DNA from: Gordius sp. MW1
Lineage: Eukaryota > Nematomorpha > Gordioida > Gordea > Gordiidae
Reading direction: 5' to 3'
Length of the DNA: 64,000 nt
Assembly (NCBI GenBank): GCA_964036665.1
Contig: OZ038528.1
Span: forward strand, 22,307,245-22,371,244
Positions 47,334-59,000 of this stretch are shown in pieces; position 1 is the stretch's first letter, and each line of letters opens with the position of its first letter. The position numbers and the translations under genes were made by a program. The notes beneath the pieces were generated by a model that saw nothing but the letters and a program-made list of their open reading frames with translations, had not been told where the DNA came from and searched no databases.

Positions 47334-48189
47334 TTTGACCACGATCCTATTGATGGGAAAAATTTTAAAAATTTTTTGCATTTTGAAATAATAGGATTTG
47401 GAATATAAAAAAGTTCTTGAATAAGCTGTAATAAAAGTAATAAAATAGTCTACTAAATAAACTAAAAAATAATTAACATATTATGTAGTTGAAACACGTA
47501 GATTTGCTATATAATTAAAAAAAAATCAATATATTACAATTATAACCAATATTTTATTTTAGCTATATAATTTCAGACAATTCTGTCGGATATATATTTA
47601 TTAAAGGGTTGCCTATATAAGAGGATTAAATTTAAGGTTCACCAGGAAGATAGAAAAACATAGGCTTCACAACAAATATCGGTATTCTCAAATTTATAAA
47701 CATTAATGGACTAAAATTATTTTATTAAATTAATATATTTTATTTGTGTACTTAATTTTCAATAAAAATATTTTAAAAACATCGACTTAATTAGAGCTAA
47801 ATGTCAGCGAAAATGGTGAGGATAATTTATTATAATATTGAACTAAATATTTGCGGTATATCTATCCCATGGGTACCATTTTTTCAAAAAACAGTTAATC
47901 AATACATTAACAACTTTTAGCTATATTATAAAACACGTTCCAATTATGCAATTGTGGGTAGGGGGATGATGAACCCAAGGCTTAATACCCCCTCCCGTTT
48001 AACCCACAAATTATTTTTAATGTCATATCATAATTTTTATAATTGAGGAATGAGGACATAGGATAATTGGAGAGGTTTGCCACTTGTCCCAAGCCCGCAC
48101 AACCTAGCCAAGTAGAAAAACATTGATTACGTTTTAATAGATTCAACTAGAAGTCCAAAACTTACATGACTGCAGTGCTTATATTGTGA

Positions 48190-48342
48190 CATGGGGGTAA
48201 CCAGACTTTAAATTAGAGGGCAGTTAAATCTAATGATTTGTGAAGGTGTAATGTTTTTTGTTGTTGAATACATAAGCATTTGAAATTAAAGGGGGGGGGG
48301 CCGATAATTGTCCATCTTTACATCCACTGGCTAAACTCACGT
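48190..48342. mobile_element. Decayed MITE, CATGGGCGTAGCC family
   Basis: Begins CATGGGGGTAACCAGAC; right end CACTGGCTAAACTCACG is degenerate. Internal G-run retained. Confidence 0.5.
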
Positions 48343-48351
48343 TTTGTAATA

Positions 48352-48354
<3 letters not shown>

Positions 48355-48382
<28 letters not shown>
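48355..48382 (+). repeat. Poly-T tract
   Basis: An uninterrupted run of about 27 T, directly downstream of a decayed MITE. Confidence 0.85.
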
Positions 48383-48594
48383 AATGATATCTTTTATTAA
48401 ATGAAACTATATATACTATAAAAATTATATGCGAGGTAAACATTCAAAAATTGCGATCGCGTTGAAATGACAAATTATAATTCCGATTTTCTGTTTTAAA
48501 AAATGGCTATGAGAAATTATGCAGACATCCAAATGAGAAAGCTTTGGGTCCAAGAATTAACACCTTTATTACCATTAGAATGAATTTATTCACA

Positions 48595-48745
48595 CTAAGA
48601 ACCTGCAAGGGACCTGTTTCGATCAGTGCCCGTTTTAAAAGTTTACAAGCCCGGCCCCAGCCCGCAAGGCAATATTACGGCCAGACCGGCCCGTTTTTAT
48701 TTTAAAGCAGAATTCCATCCTAACCAGGGCCGTGCAAGTCTCTAA
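48595..48745. mobile_element. hAT-like fragment with CCCGGCCC repeats
   Basis: Left ACCTGCAAGGGACCTG and right GGGCCGTGCAAGTCTCTA face each other around AGCCCGGCCCCAGCCCG and GGCCAGACCGGCCCG units. It resembles the ends of the elements at 791 and 53355. No matching target duplication. Confidence 0.5.
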
Positions 48746-49234
48746 TCGGCACTATTATAAAATCGCTTTTATCCCAATAAATTAATTCTTATTAATTGCT
48801 ATTCTATTTATTTATTTTAAAGCTTTATATCTAAATATGGAGTGGGAATAACCAGGATTTAAATTACTTGGAGGCATGTGAGGGAAAAGTATTTAGGAGC
48901 AACTGCCTTGCCCCAAAATTTAACTTTTCTCTTCAGTGAAAGTTTGCTTGTATATTTTTTTTACCATTTTTATAAACTTTATGCCATTTGTAATTCAAAT
49001 CTTCGCTAGGCCCATAAATTTAAATGATGAATAATGATGAATTCTTTAATGATAATTTTATAAATTGTGTTAGCAAATTACAGTGAAATACTGTTTTTTA
49101 ATATAATTGGGGGGGGGGGCAGGCGGGCGCAGTTACCCATCTCTGACTCTCGCTGCCTACGCCTTTGTATCCATATTTTAATACTGTAGTTTGTTAATTG
49201 CTATGCAATTTATGGGCTCGTTTTTTGTTGTCCG

Positions 49235-49310
49235 TTGTCTACCAAGTTATTGGCGTTGGCGCCAGCTTTGTGACCTGGAGGTTCGGGTTCAAACCCGGGA
49301 GAGGACGAAT
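49235..49310 (+). tRNA. tRNA-like sequence (tRNA relic or SINE head)
   Basis: A convincing T-arm (GGTTCGGGTTCAAACCCGGG, containing the pol III B-box GGTTCAAACCC-type core) is preceded by a weaker A-box-like TTGGCGTTGGCGCC and a possible anticodon stem CCAG/CTGG around TTTGTGA. It is followed by GAGAGGAC and an AT-rich tail. The acceptor stem does not close well, so a functional tRNA is unlikely; a tRNA-derived SINE or decayed tRNA is more likely. Confidence 0.35.
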
Positions 49311-51183
49311 TTTATTTTTTTTAATTAAATTAATATTTATTGTTCTTGTTAATACCATTGATAATATGACTTTTTGACCTTCCGCTGGCTACTTACCATT
49401 GAAAAAAATTACCATTGGCCAAATTGTGATAGATATTTTAATTTTCTTTTTTGAATTGGTTAACATTGATAATTACCCTATGCCCTCCCCTACAAGGGCT
49501 TATGCCTCTACTTGTTATATGGTTCCCTGTGCCCCTACAAAAGCCTATGCCTCTATTAATGGGCAAATTTTTTTTAATTAAATGGACTATTGTATAAATA
49601 ATTAACTAATCATTTTGCATTTAATATCCCCCTATAGGCATTCTCGCCCCTTCCTACCTTTCTCGCCCCTTCCCATCTTTCTCCCCATATTATATATATT
49701 TTTTTAATAAAAGGGACATTTAGTATGGTAAAGTAGATTTATATAATGTGTTTATACATAGCCCTGTGTGAACTTTTTGGGGTTAACTTAAAATAATTAA
49801 GAAAACACTTGACCTAATAACCAAGGGGAAAGGGAGCAGCTAAGCTAGACCTTTTAAATCCATATTTTTTATAAAAATATGGCAGATTTCCATATTCTAA
49901 CTCAACGCTAAACTTGCGAATTTATTGACTCACAGTTTTAATAGCATCTAATTTGAACTTATCAGCTAAATTTTATGGTTCATCCAATATTTTGATTAGG
50001 GCGGTACAAAAAGGCTAAATTTTTTGGAGAGGCAGAATAGGATTCACATAAATTTTTTATTATATTTATATAAAACAATATCTTGATTAGGAGTCAAATA
50101 GAGATCCCTTTGGAAAGCAATGTTAACATCTATTATCTATCTTTACCATGTAAGTTATCGTTTGTTTTCTCCATCTCAATATCCTTTAAACGGATTACTA
50201 TAAAGCATAATTAAATTTACGCTGCAATATTATAAGACTTCAATCATGAATGATACAATCATAATAATGTGTCAAATAATTCATATATTGTCATAATATA
50301 GAAAAAGGTGTCACTGAAAAAATTATTAAAACTCAAAGAGGCAAAGTGGCAGCTGCCCCCTAGTCTCCCAAAAAAATCCTAACTTAAATGAAAATTACTT
50401 TACTACCCCCTAAATCACCATCAAACTCCCCCTTCTCACCCAATTTTAATCCGGGTTACCCCCAAAATACCACTATATCCCTATTTTATAACCTATTTTA
50501 TTCAAATGATGTCCAAAAAATAACTTGTTATGGGTAAGCTATTAGGACATTTCGTGATGACGCGCGAAGCGAAAAAAAGCGAAGTGAATTTTTGTGCTAA
50601 ATTATCAAACTTTTCATTATTTTTCTTAATATCTTATAAGGCAAATTTGGGCCCTACTACGCCATGTAAATTTTATATAGGGTTAGGAAAAATATGTCGT
50701 TGGCCTTTTTAGATTAAATTTATAATGAGGTATAGGCTATAATAGTAAGTGTGTAAATAGGAATTTATGGATTCGAATCTGCATAAATTTGCATACATTT
50801 TGTCAATTCAATAATTTTTTGCCTTCGTTGGGTCAATGCTGGCCCGCGACAGATGCTAAGTAATGAACTCGTCTAGATAAACCATACAGTTGCCTTTTAT
50901 GTAATTATTATTTATGGTATAATATATTATTTGGTTATTTTGTAGAGTGTAGGATAGGAAAATAAGGTAATTTACATCTTTTGGCAATATTTTTAACTAA
51001 TATAAAATGTAAAAGAATTATTAGTAAAAGAAGACCTATCTTTATCAATATTTTTTAAATAATACAATACTTTTGAACAGAGTAATTCCAATGAATTTTC
51101 ATTTTAAACAGAGAAAAGATTTGTCATTTTACTATTTTACATTTAAAACATTAATTTTATTTATTTATTTCTTTATTTTTTAG
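49311..51183. other. AT-rich region, no gene resolved
   Basis: A short direct repeat (CCCCTACAAGGGCTTATGCCTC / CCCCTACAAAAGCCTATGCCTC-like, 49487-49555) and a decayed MITE-like G/C patch (about 50326-50470) are the only structures seen. Confidence 0.4.
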
Positions 51184-51277
51184 GTCTGAACTACGAGCAG
51201 GCGTGAGGAACAAATTGAGAAAAGTATCGTTGAAAATCGAATTAATGTCACATAGACCACATACAAACTGTCAGTAG
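51184..51277 (+). CDS. Possible last coding exon of an unresolved plus-strand gene
   Basis: A strong acceptor (long T-rich tract ending TTTTTTAG before 51184) opens a frame that reads SELRAGVRNKLRKVSLKIEL and ends in TAG at 51277. The segment is GC-richer than its flanks. A possible poly(A) signal AATAAA lies about 170 bp downstream (near 51446). The residues are basic and amphipathic. No upstream exon could be joined, so this may also be a non-coding exon or chance. Confidence 0.3.
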
Positions 51278-53354
51278 TTTCACAGTAGCTAAGCAAGTCT
51301 TGGACAATGGAAGAAAAGTCCTCCTTTAGCAAGATGTACAAAATGATATTTAGCCAACGAAATTTGATTTATTGATTTTTTTTATACATCACAACCATAG
51401 GAAATATCAAAATTGTCCACAACTTTATATATTTATGGGCATAATAAATAAACCAAAAGTATGCATTAAACACAACTTTTTTATGCTTTTTTATCCAAAT
51501 GTAAATGTAATTAGAAAATGGCACGACAAAGGAATATATTAAATTCTCGTTATTTATTTTCTTTGATCTTATTTAGACCCAAGCGCATCTAATCGCATAA
51601 TGAGAATAATGTCCATATCCCAAAACGACATTACAAGAAATTTATATTAAAGAGTCTAATTGAATTTAGTATTATATGGATTATTTTAATAAAGTTTTTA
51701 AAAAATAATCTAAAACAAAAGATAGGAAACAAATATTCCTAAAATCGTTTATTTTTTTTAAAATAACTTTTCACGACATAATTTTTCACCTCGCTTTATA
51801 TAGTGCATTTTTTGACCAATCCAATTTTAAAGGTGGGATTTTGTTAATTTTAATAATTAAGCTAAAACCACGTTTTTTAACAGGTGTTGTGCACGTATTT
51901 AAAATAAAAATTTGAAAAGATTTAACATTTTCATTATTGTGGTCAATCATTAGGTAGCATCATTTATTTATAATTGTAAATGGCTTATCCATTAAATTAG
52001 AAAGAATAGTTTCACATGATAGTCATTAGTTTTTGTGAGTTGCTTGCTAGAAAGCATTAATCAATTGGTTTAAGTGCATACTATCTAATTATCACAAATT
52101 AATAATTTATGAAACTTTATAATTTATAAGAACTCAATATACTTTTTTTATTAACTTGATGATAGGATATGAAATATAAGCGACTAAATGGCAATATATT
52201 CTATAGGTGTATGTACACTAATGTCGGACATGTATACTTTTTTATCTAAAAAAGAAAAATAGTATTATTTTATTTTAAAATTCTCACGTAATAATATATA
52301 TTAATATGGTTAGAAATAGAAATTATATTTGTCAAATATAATTAAATAAGGGTCATTTTATTTTCCAAATTTTATTTTAGACATAAATGAAGAAACGTGC
52401 TAGTCTTTAAAATTTATTCACTATTGACACTTATATAAAACCGAATGACGTTGATCGGTAAATTTATAATAATAAATGTAAGGTCAAATATTAACTTCTG
52501 ATTGAAATTCACAAGATAAAACGTGAGATAAAAAGGGTAACTTATTATAAAGTTTATGAGGCATTAAAAAACGAGAGCCATCACTATTAAATTAATCCAA
52601 CGAGAATGGTTTGTAGAATATTAATAAGGCAATAAATATTGTATTAAATTTAAGCGTAAGAACACCTTGTTTATTCAACAAATTCCGACAATTTACAGCA
52701 TTTACACATACATTAATATGACTTCAATAATGTATTTTATTAATTTATTTATTGCAATTAATAAATTATATCGCTGTCCGTGTATATGTAATCAAGACCT
52801 TTATTTGACGACTGTACTAAATAAAAATTACGTATAAATATTCATAGTAGACGTTATTAAATGGATTATATTGGTAAATCCTTTAATACGATACCCCCTG
52901 AAATAAATTAACCACATTATATTTGCAATGTCTAATCTCTAGACTCTTTCAAAGGCTTAATGTCGAAAGAATGAAAAAAAAATTTATATACCAAAATTAT
53001 TAATGGATTTTGAGAGGGCTTATGGTCAATTTTTCCCCCTCTACATCGGTATTGTGTTTTTTGAATTAGCAATACAGGAAAGATTACCAATATGTTTTTA
53101 CTTAAGGTCAAAATAAAATTAAAGGTTCATTTTATTTGTTACTAAATATTTATTCCGACAAATAACAAAAATAATTATAAATTCTTCTATAGAATCACAG
53201 TAATTTCGAGCGACTTGTTAACATGGAAAATTAAAATTTGTATACAAATTTAATCATATAATCTATTTTATAAAAATCAATAAGCTAGCTACTAAATAAT
53301 TTACCTTAAAGATGTTCTTCGAACAGATATATTATATAAATAATGTGAATTGGG
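51278..53354. other. AT-rich DNA, nothing recognised
   Basis: No splice-bounded coding segment, RNA gene or clear repeat seen before the transposon nest at 53355. Confidence 0.4.
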
Positions 53355-53455
53355 TAGACCCCTGCACGGGGCGCCCAAAGCCCGACCCAATCGGGTTTCG
53401 GAGAGAGAAATTAATAAGATAATGGGGCCTCGGCCCGATTTTAATAGAGGCAAAA

Positions 53456-54993
53456 TCTATATATATAAAGTAAAGTGTATGTATATATGTATGTAAGGGC
53501 TAATCTCTGAAACTACCGGACCGATTCGCGCGAAAATTTACCCCTAGGTTCCCAGGGCGGCCAGGGGTAAAATAGCTTTTTCAGAATCCTAAAATTCCTT
53601 TTAATTTTCGAGATATTGGGTTTTATGCGTTTTGACGTTCAATAAAATGTCAATCAAACGCACCTCCTCGCGTTCGTCGAAAATTTGAATATACAGACGG
53701 TTCTGTAGTAAAAGTGTATCACTTATAGTAGTTTGTAGTAAAACGTGATCTTTTCTTAACGGTGACAACATAAAATTTATGAATTAAATTTCTTAAACGT
53801 CATCTTTTCTTAACGGTGACAATATAAAATTTATGAATTAAATTTCTTAAACGTCATCTTTTCTTAACGGTGACAAGACAACATAAAATTTATGAATTAA
53901 TTTTCTTAAACGTCATCTTTTCTTAAGGGTGACAACATAAAATTTATGAATTAACCTGAAATAAATAAAATTATAGATTATTTGAGAAAATATATAGGCG
54001 AAGAAGATGAATTTTTCTCATTATCATTAATTGAGATATTTTAAATGAGAAAGATGAAAGTATATATAATTTAAATGTAATATAAAATATCTCCAAAGTT
54101 GATTATTCTGAGTAATTTATATATAAATGTCATTATTTATCCATCATTAATTTTTATTAAATGAGATATTTAAATGAGAATAATTCTGAAACTACCGGCC
54201 CGATTCGCGCGAAACTTTACCCGTAGGTTCTCAGGGCGGCCAGGTGTAAAATAGCTTTTTCAGATTGCTAAAATTCCTTTTAGTTTTAAAAATATCGGAC
54301 ATTTCTCGGCCTTTTGGTTTTAAAAAAGGGCTAAATTCTGAAACTTCAGATCCGCTTTGAGCGAAAATTTAGCCGTAGATGCCCAGATAGGCCAGGGGTA
54401 AAATAGCTTTTTCAGATTCCTAAAATACCTTTTTGTTTCAAAAATATATGACGTCATACATACAAAGCTGAAGTTTTCTCGAATTAGATATTTAAAAGTA
54501 TAATAAAAATGTTACAGTATACGGTTAAAATTATAGGGGTTTAACAGACTATTTAAATTAAATAAATAAAATTTAAATTATGCAGTTTTTGTCATTGTTA
54601 TCACGTGGTCGATCATAGAAGCATATTTTTAATAATTATCCATCCTTCAATTAATTATTTTATTATATTAAAGAAAATTGTATTTCAAATAAATCAGCTA
54701 ACTAGAAAAATAAAATAATGGTATTATTGTATAATAAGTAACAGCATTAATAAGCAATTTTTTCAAAAACATTTAATTTTAGTCGGATTTGATGACTAAA
54801 ACAGAATTTGCATTTGGTTGGTCTTATTATATAAATATATACTAAAAATAGTGGGTTCATAAAATCATTCGGACCTTTCACATTATAAATTATTTCATAT
54901 ATGACCCCATTTTAGATAAGTCTTATTAATAGCTTATACTTACTTAACCACTTAAGGACTGAGCCAAAGCAACGCTTGGCCGGACACAGCTAG
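53456..54993 (+). mobile_element. Non-autonomous Helitron
   Basis: Starts TCTATATATATAAAG directly after A and ends CACAGCTAG directly before T, the rolling-circle rule of TC...CTAG inserted between A and T. A GC-rich short stem (GCAACGCTTGGCCGGAC) lies just before the CTAG end. The interior has the widespread ATCTCTGAAACTACCGGACCG module three times (about 53500, 54186, 54335), each followed by GCCAGGGGTAAAATAGCTTT. It also has a tandem array at 53745-53950. No Rep/helicase ORF. It has no terminal inverted repeats and no target duplication, as expected. Confidence 0.8.
53745..53955 (+). repeat. Tandem array inside the Helitron, about 55-65-bp unit, four copies
   Basis: ATCTTTTCTTAACGGTGACA followed by ACATAAAATTTATGAATTAA recurs four times with small length changes (starting near 53749, 53802, 53857 and 53916). 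Confidence 0.8.
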
Positions 54994-55473
54994 TTATCTT
55001 TAAAAAAAGGATTTAAATTAACTCAACTCGATATCAAATAATTATCTTCACACATCGTACATAATATAGCTTCCAAACTTCAGAGCTTTTTTCACTGCCT
55101 ATAATATTTTGACCTGATTTGCAATCTATATATATTCATAGAATCTGTTAGAATTTTCCAAATAAAATAGATAAATATTTCAAAAAATTTTTATTTGGAA
55201 ATAATAAAATATATTTTATAGGGTTAGATTTTTTGATATAAATTATTAACTGAATAAATTGTAGGAAGTGAAAATGGATTATCCTAGTTGAAAATTAAAA
55301 GAGTATTAACAATTTAAATTTATATGGTGAAATAATTTTAAAATTTTTTTTTAAAGTTTTATTTTTTCGGGTGGGGCCAAGAATAAAAAAGTCTTTCGGG
55401 CTCGGACAAAATAAAAATTGAGACGTCGGGCTTGGGCCGAAGAAATTTGATTTTGCAGGACTCTAGGATTGGG

Positions 55474-56050
55474 TCAAGTCTAACTACATTATCTTGTCCT
55501 GCTTGGTTAATAGGTCTAATTTTGATGTAGAAAGGTAATATATTTTCAACTATTGAATCAAACTTTTCCCAAAAAACAATAAAAAACTCTAGCAAATTTA
55601 AATTTATAATTGAGGTTAAATTTAAGGACTTAAACGTTTAATTAATTATATATGTATATAAATTGCAACTAGAGTCCCCTATTCAATACAGATACACTGG
55701 CTAAAATGTAAACACACTAAACTTTATTAAATTTTCGAGTATATCCGTATTGATTAAAAATCACTAAAAATACGTCTAAAGATATAAAATAATTATAGAA
55801 AAAGTGTACACAAAGGGGTTTTGAGTGATTAATTGATATATAAAATGAGATTATTTATAAATGGGTTTCTAAGCTTCATTATGTATTTTCTTTTACATCA
55901 ACTGGCTCAAAATAAGGAGGTGGGGTAGTTACGAAGTATATCTATATATAGGCAGATGTAATTAAAGGATTAAAAGTATTTTATGAAGTTATGTCTTAAA
56001 ATGACTTATTTATATTTCTTGAAAATGTTGAAAAATAAAATAGCATTATT
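55474..56050. other. Downstream flank of the receptor gene
   Basis: AT-rich DNA past the apparent stop of the minus-strand receptor gene. No gene recognised. Confidence 0.4.
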
Positions 56051-59000
56051 TTACACCACGTATAAATTTATAATAGATTTAATGTTAATTTTTACATAAT
56101 TTAAAAAAATAAATATTTTGGCAATAAATAAAATTAATTTTAAACAAAAAACTACTTCAGGATTGAGGGCAAAGCTTTCGAGATTCGATATTATGCTAGC
56201 CATGTTGGCCCTTTCTTCGGGTTGCAAAAGCCAACAATCCAATAAAAATTGGTACCTGAAAAAATTACATGCCAGATAAGTCAGCCAAGTATTTTGATAA
56301 TTTATCATAGAATAAATATACTAATTCAATAATGATTTATTAAAATGTATCAATATTAATTGAAAATTAAATGGCATCCAGTGTTTGCAATATAAAAAGT
56401 CAAACTAACTTAGCAAAAATTGATTATTTCTACTTAAATTCTACGACTTCAAATTTTGGCACATTTATATACGGGCGATTTTAAAGCTTAACTCAAACTT
56501 TATTCCAACAACGACATGTACATTCTAATTTATATCACACAGATTTTTAAAGATTGATAAAGGAGAGATATCCTACATTACCCCCAACTCGCCAAGAAAT
56601 TTTACAAGCAAAATTTTATTGTATATTAAAGAACTTACACTTCGTCGTTATCTCTAGCACAAATAGCAGGTCGGGTTGGCCTCAAATTGGCTAAGCGAAT
56701 CTTTCTAACGGCTTCGGCCGTACTGTGATTGACGTATGGAGTGCCTCCCAAAGTAAATATTTCCCACAACAATATACCGAATGACCATCTACAATTTAGA
56801 GCAATTCCTCCATATAATTTCTAAACGGCGATATCTTATATGTTAAAGCGAATTATGAAGTACATATGGATAATGTAGGAGCAGTATGGATTAGGGGAAA
56901 ACAGGCCAACCCAGGAGATCCTGGAAAATGGCTTTAAACGACGAAGAAAAAAAAGAAGTTAATAAATCCAATGCATTTTATGTTTGTGTCCATCGCGGCC
57001 ATTATAAACTGACTATCAGTCTTTAAGGTTATTTTTATGATTGGGTGTTCAAAAATTTCTGTAATCTGCAACCATAGACTATCATTTTGGGTGAGGCTTT
57101 TTTAATTAAAACACTTGTGCGGTAAAAAAATGCAAAAGTTGAGGAAGAATAATGAGAACTTTAAAGGATCATCTTTCCATCCGTAAGTTAACATTTAATT
57201 ATTCAACAAAATAAATAATGTTCATTTCGTTAAAACACGTGCCTCGCACTTATACAACCCTTATTTCATATTTTTACCAGCTAGTAGCCAGTTTGTATTA
57301 CTAGTCGATTGCAATTACTGTAAAACAACAATAGAAAGGTTAATACTGTTATGTCCTTGAAATTTTAATCCATTATTTACAAATTATACAAAAACAAAAC
57401 ATAAACAGACCAAAAATTTTTTAGTCTATGTTTCATAGTCGACCACTAGGTCAAAATTTAAAAAAACAGATTACAGTCGACCGTTAGTCATAACTACAAA
57501 GGTCGACCAAACAAAACCCAGCCGTTTTTACAACACTACTGCCGTGTTATGAAATTACACGGTGGATTTGAAGGTATAACTTCGACCGAATACAAACTCG
57601 GGCGCTTGCCAACGCTGACTGACGCTAGTTGAATCCTTGCTTTCACTCAGCCCCTCATGGTGTCCGTATGGGTTGCAGGAATAATCGTGAAAACCCAAGC
57701 CTCCTATTTTGACAACGCATGTTCTTTTGTCATTGTCGCCTTTAGATGATCGCTCCTCGACCCATACATTTTTAGCAGCTAATTTGGGATGGAAGATCTA
57801 ATAAATACATATGTCGGCTCGTAAAATTTCGTTTCAGCGATAGAAATTTCCTTTTTTAGATATATCCAAAATTGTAGTTTTCCTAAAAAATACACATGGG
57901 CGTAGCCACGGGGGGGGGGGGGCAGGGAGGGGCGGCTGCCCTCTTTAAATCCAAAAATATGTCAAAATTCATTAAAAATATGGCTAAAATTTCAAAAATG
58001 TTTATTTTGCCCCTCCCTAAATTATTATTCCCCCCTCTACCAATGCTGGCCTACGCTCATGTTAATATATTTATCAACAAGTTGGACAAAAGATATTTCA
58101 CGGCACGACAATTTTGATCGAAAGTGAGATGACATATTATAATGAACCATACTATGAATATGAAGAAGTACTATACAAAGAGGCAGAGTTTGATTTAATA
58201 ATTTCATGCACTAATTCATTAAACATTAAAATAGATTTCAGCGCTTTAATTTTTAAATAAAATTTATAGATAGATGGCGCAAGCTAGGTAATAAAGTTGA
58301 AATATTAAATTTAAATGAAATGTCCAGGCAAAAATTTCAAAATAATTGGGCTCTTCTACAACCCACCCATCAGGCATATATAAATGAGTTTTAAATTAAT
58401 ATATAAATGGACATTTGCAAAAAATGGTTACATTGAACTCCTCGAGACAACTCAAGCCATTAGCAACGCCTAAAGCAATCTGCATCATGCTTTTGATGAT
58501 GTGTTCTTTAAAAAATGCCACCCCTGTGATTTCATTCTTCATCAAATCGCGCCATTTGCGGCGTAATATATCGTCCCTGAGATTGAAAAATTGCGTGCTC
58601 GAATTTTCTAGAGCCACCCACAACTCATCCCCAGCTAAAAAAATTAATAATAAAAAATGATAAGTTTAAAAATAGACATAAGCAAAACATGACATTTTTA
58701 TTTTATTAATGTACCAAAATCATGGGCTAGGCTCAAAAATTGCGGAAAATTGGGATGGTTCCTGGTGGCGACGGCAATTTTTAAAGCTTTCCCCACTTCT
58801 AGCAATCCATCTTGGGAATGGGAGAAATCTTATTTATGATAAAATATAGTTTTTAGCCGAGATGTATATAAATTTAAAATAGTCTAAATTAAAGAAATTA
58901 ATTGTGACTGGATGCAACAAAATCTCTGTGCACAAGGATGCAAAGAGAGTGAAGCGTTTCCCAGTCCCAAGTTTTAATGTACCGACTCGTAAAAAACTCC

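Larger units (their letters stand above)
53355..55465. mobile_element. Non-autonomous hAT-type element interrupted by a Helitron
   Basis: Left end TAGACCCCTGCACGGGGC and right end TTTTGCAGGACTCTA form imperfect inverted ends related to the element at 791-4786. Flanking 8-mers GAATTGGG (53347-53354) and GGATTGGG (55466-55473) match at 7 of 8. CCCGACCC/GGGCTCGG-type subterminal repeats occur at both ends. Without the Helitron the element is about 570 bp and non-coding. Confidence 0.7.

Noticed and set aside
55359..55595. 78-codon minus-strand frame downstream of the receptor gene, considered as its C-terminal tail
   Set aside because: It lies over the CCCGA-type repeats and right end of the hAT element; no in-phase acceptor.
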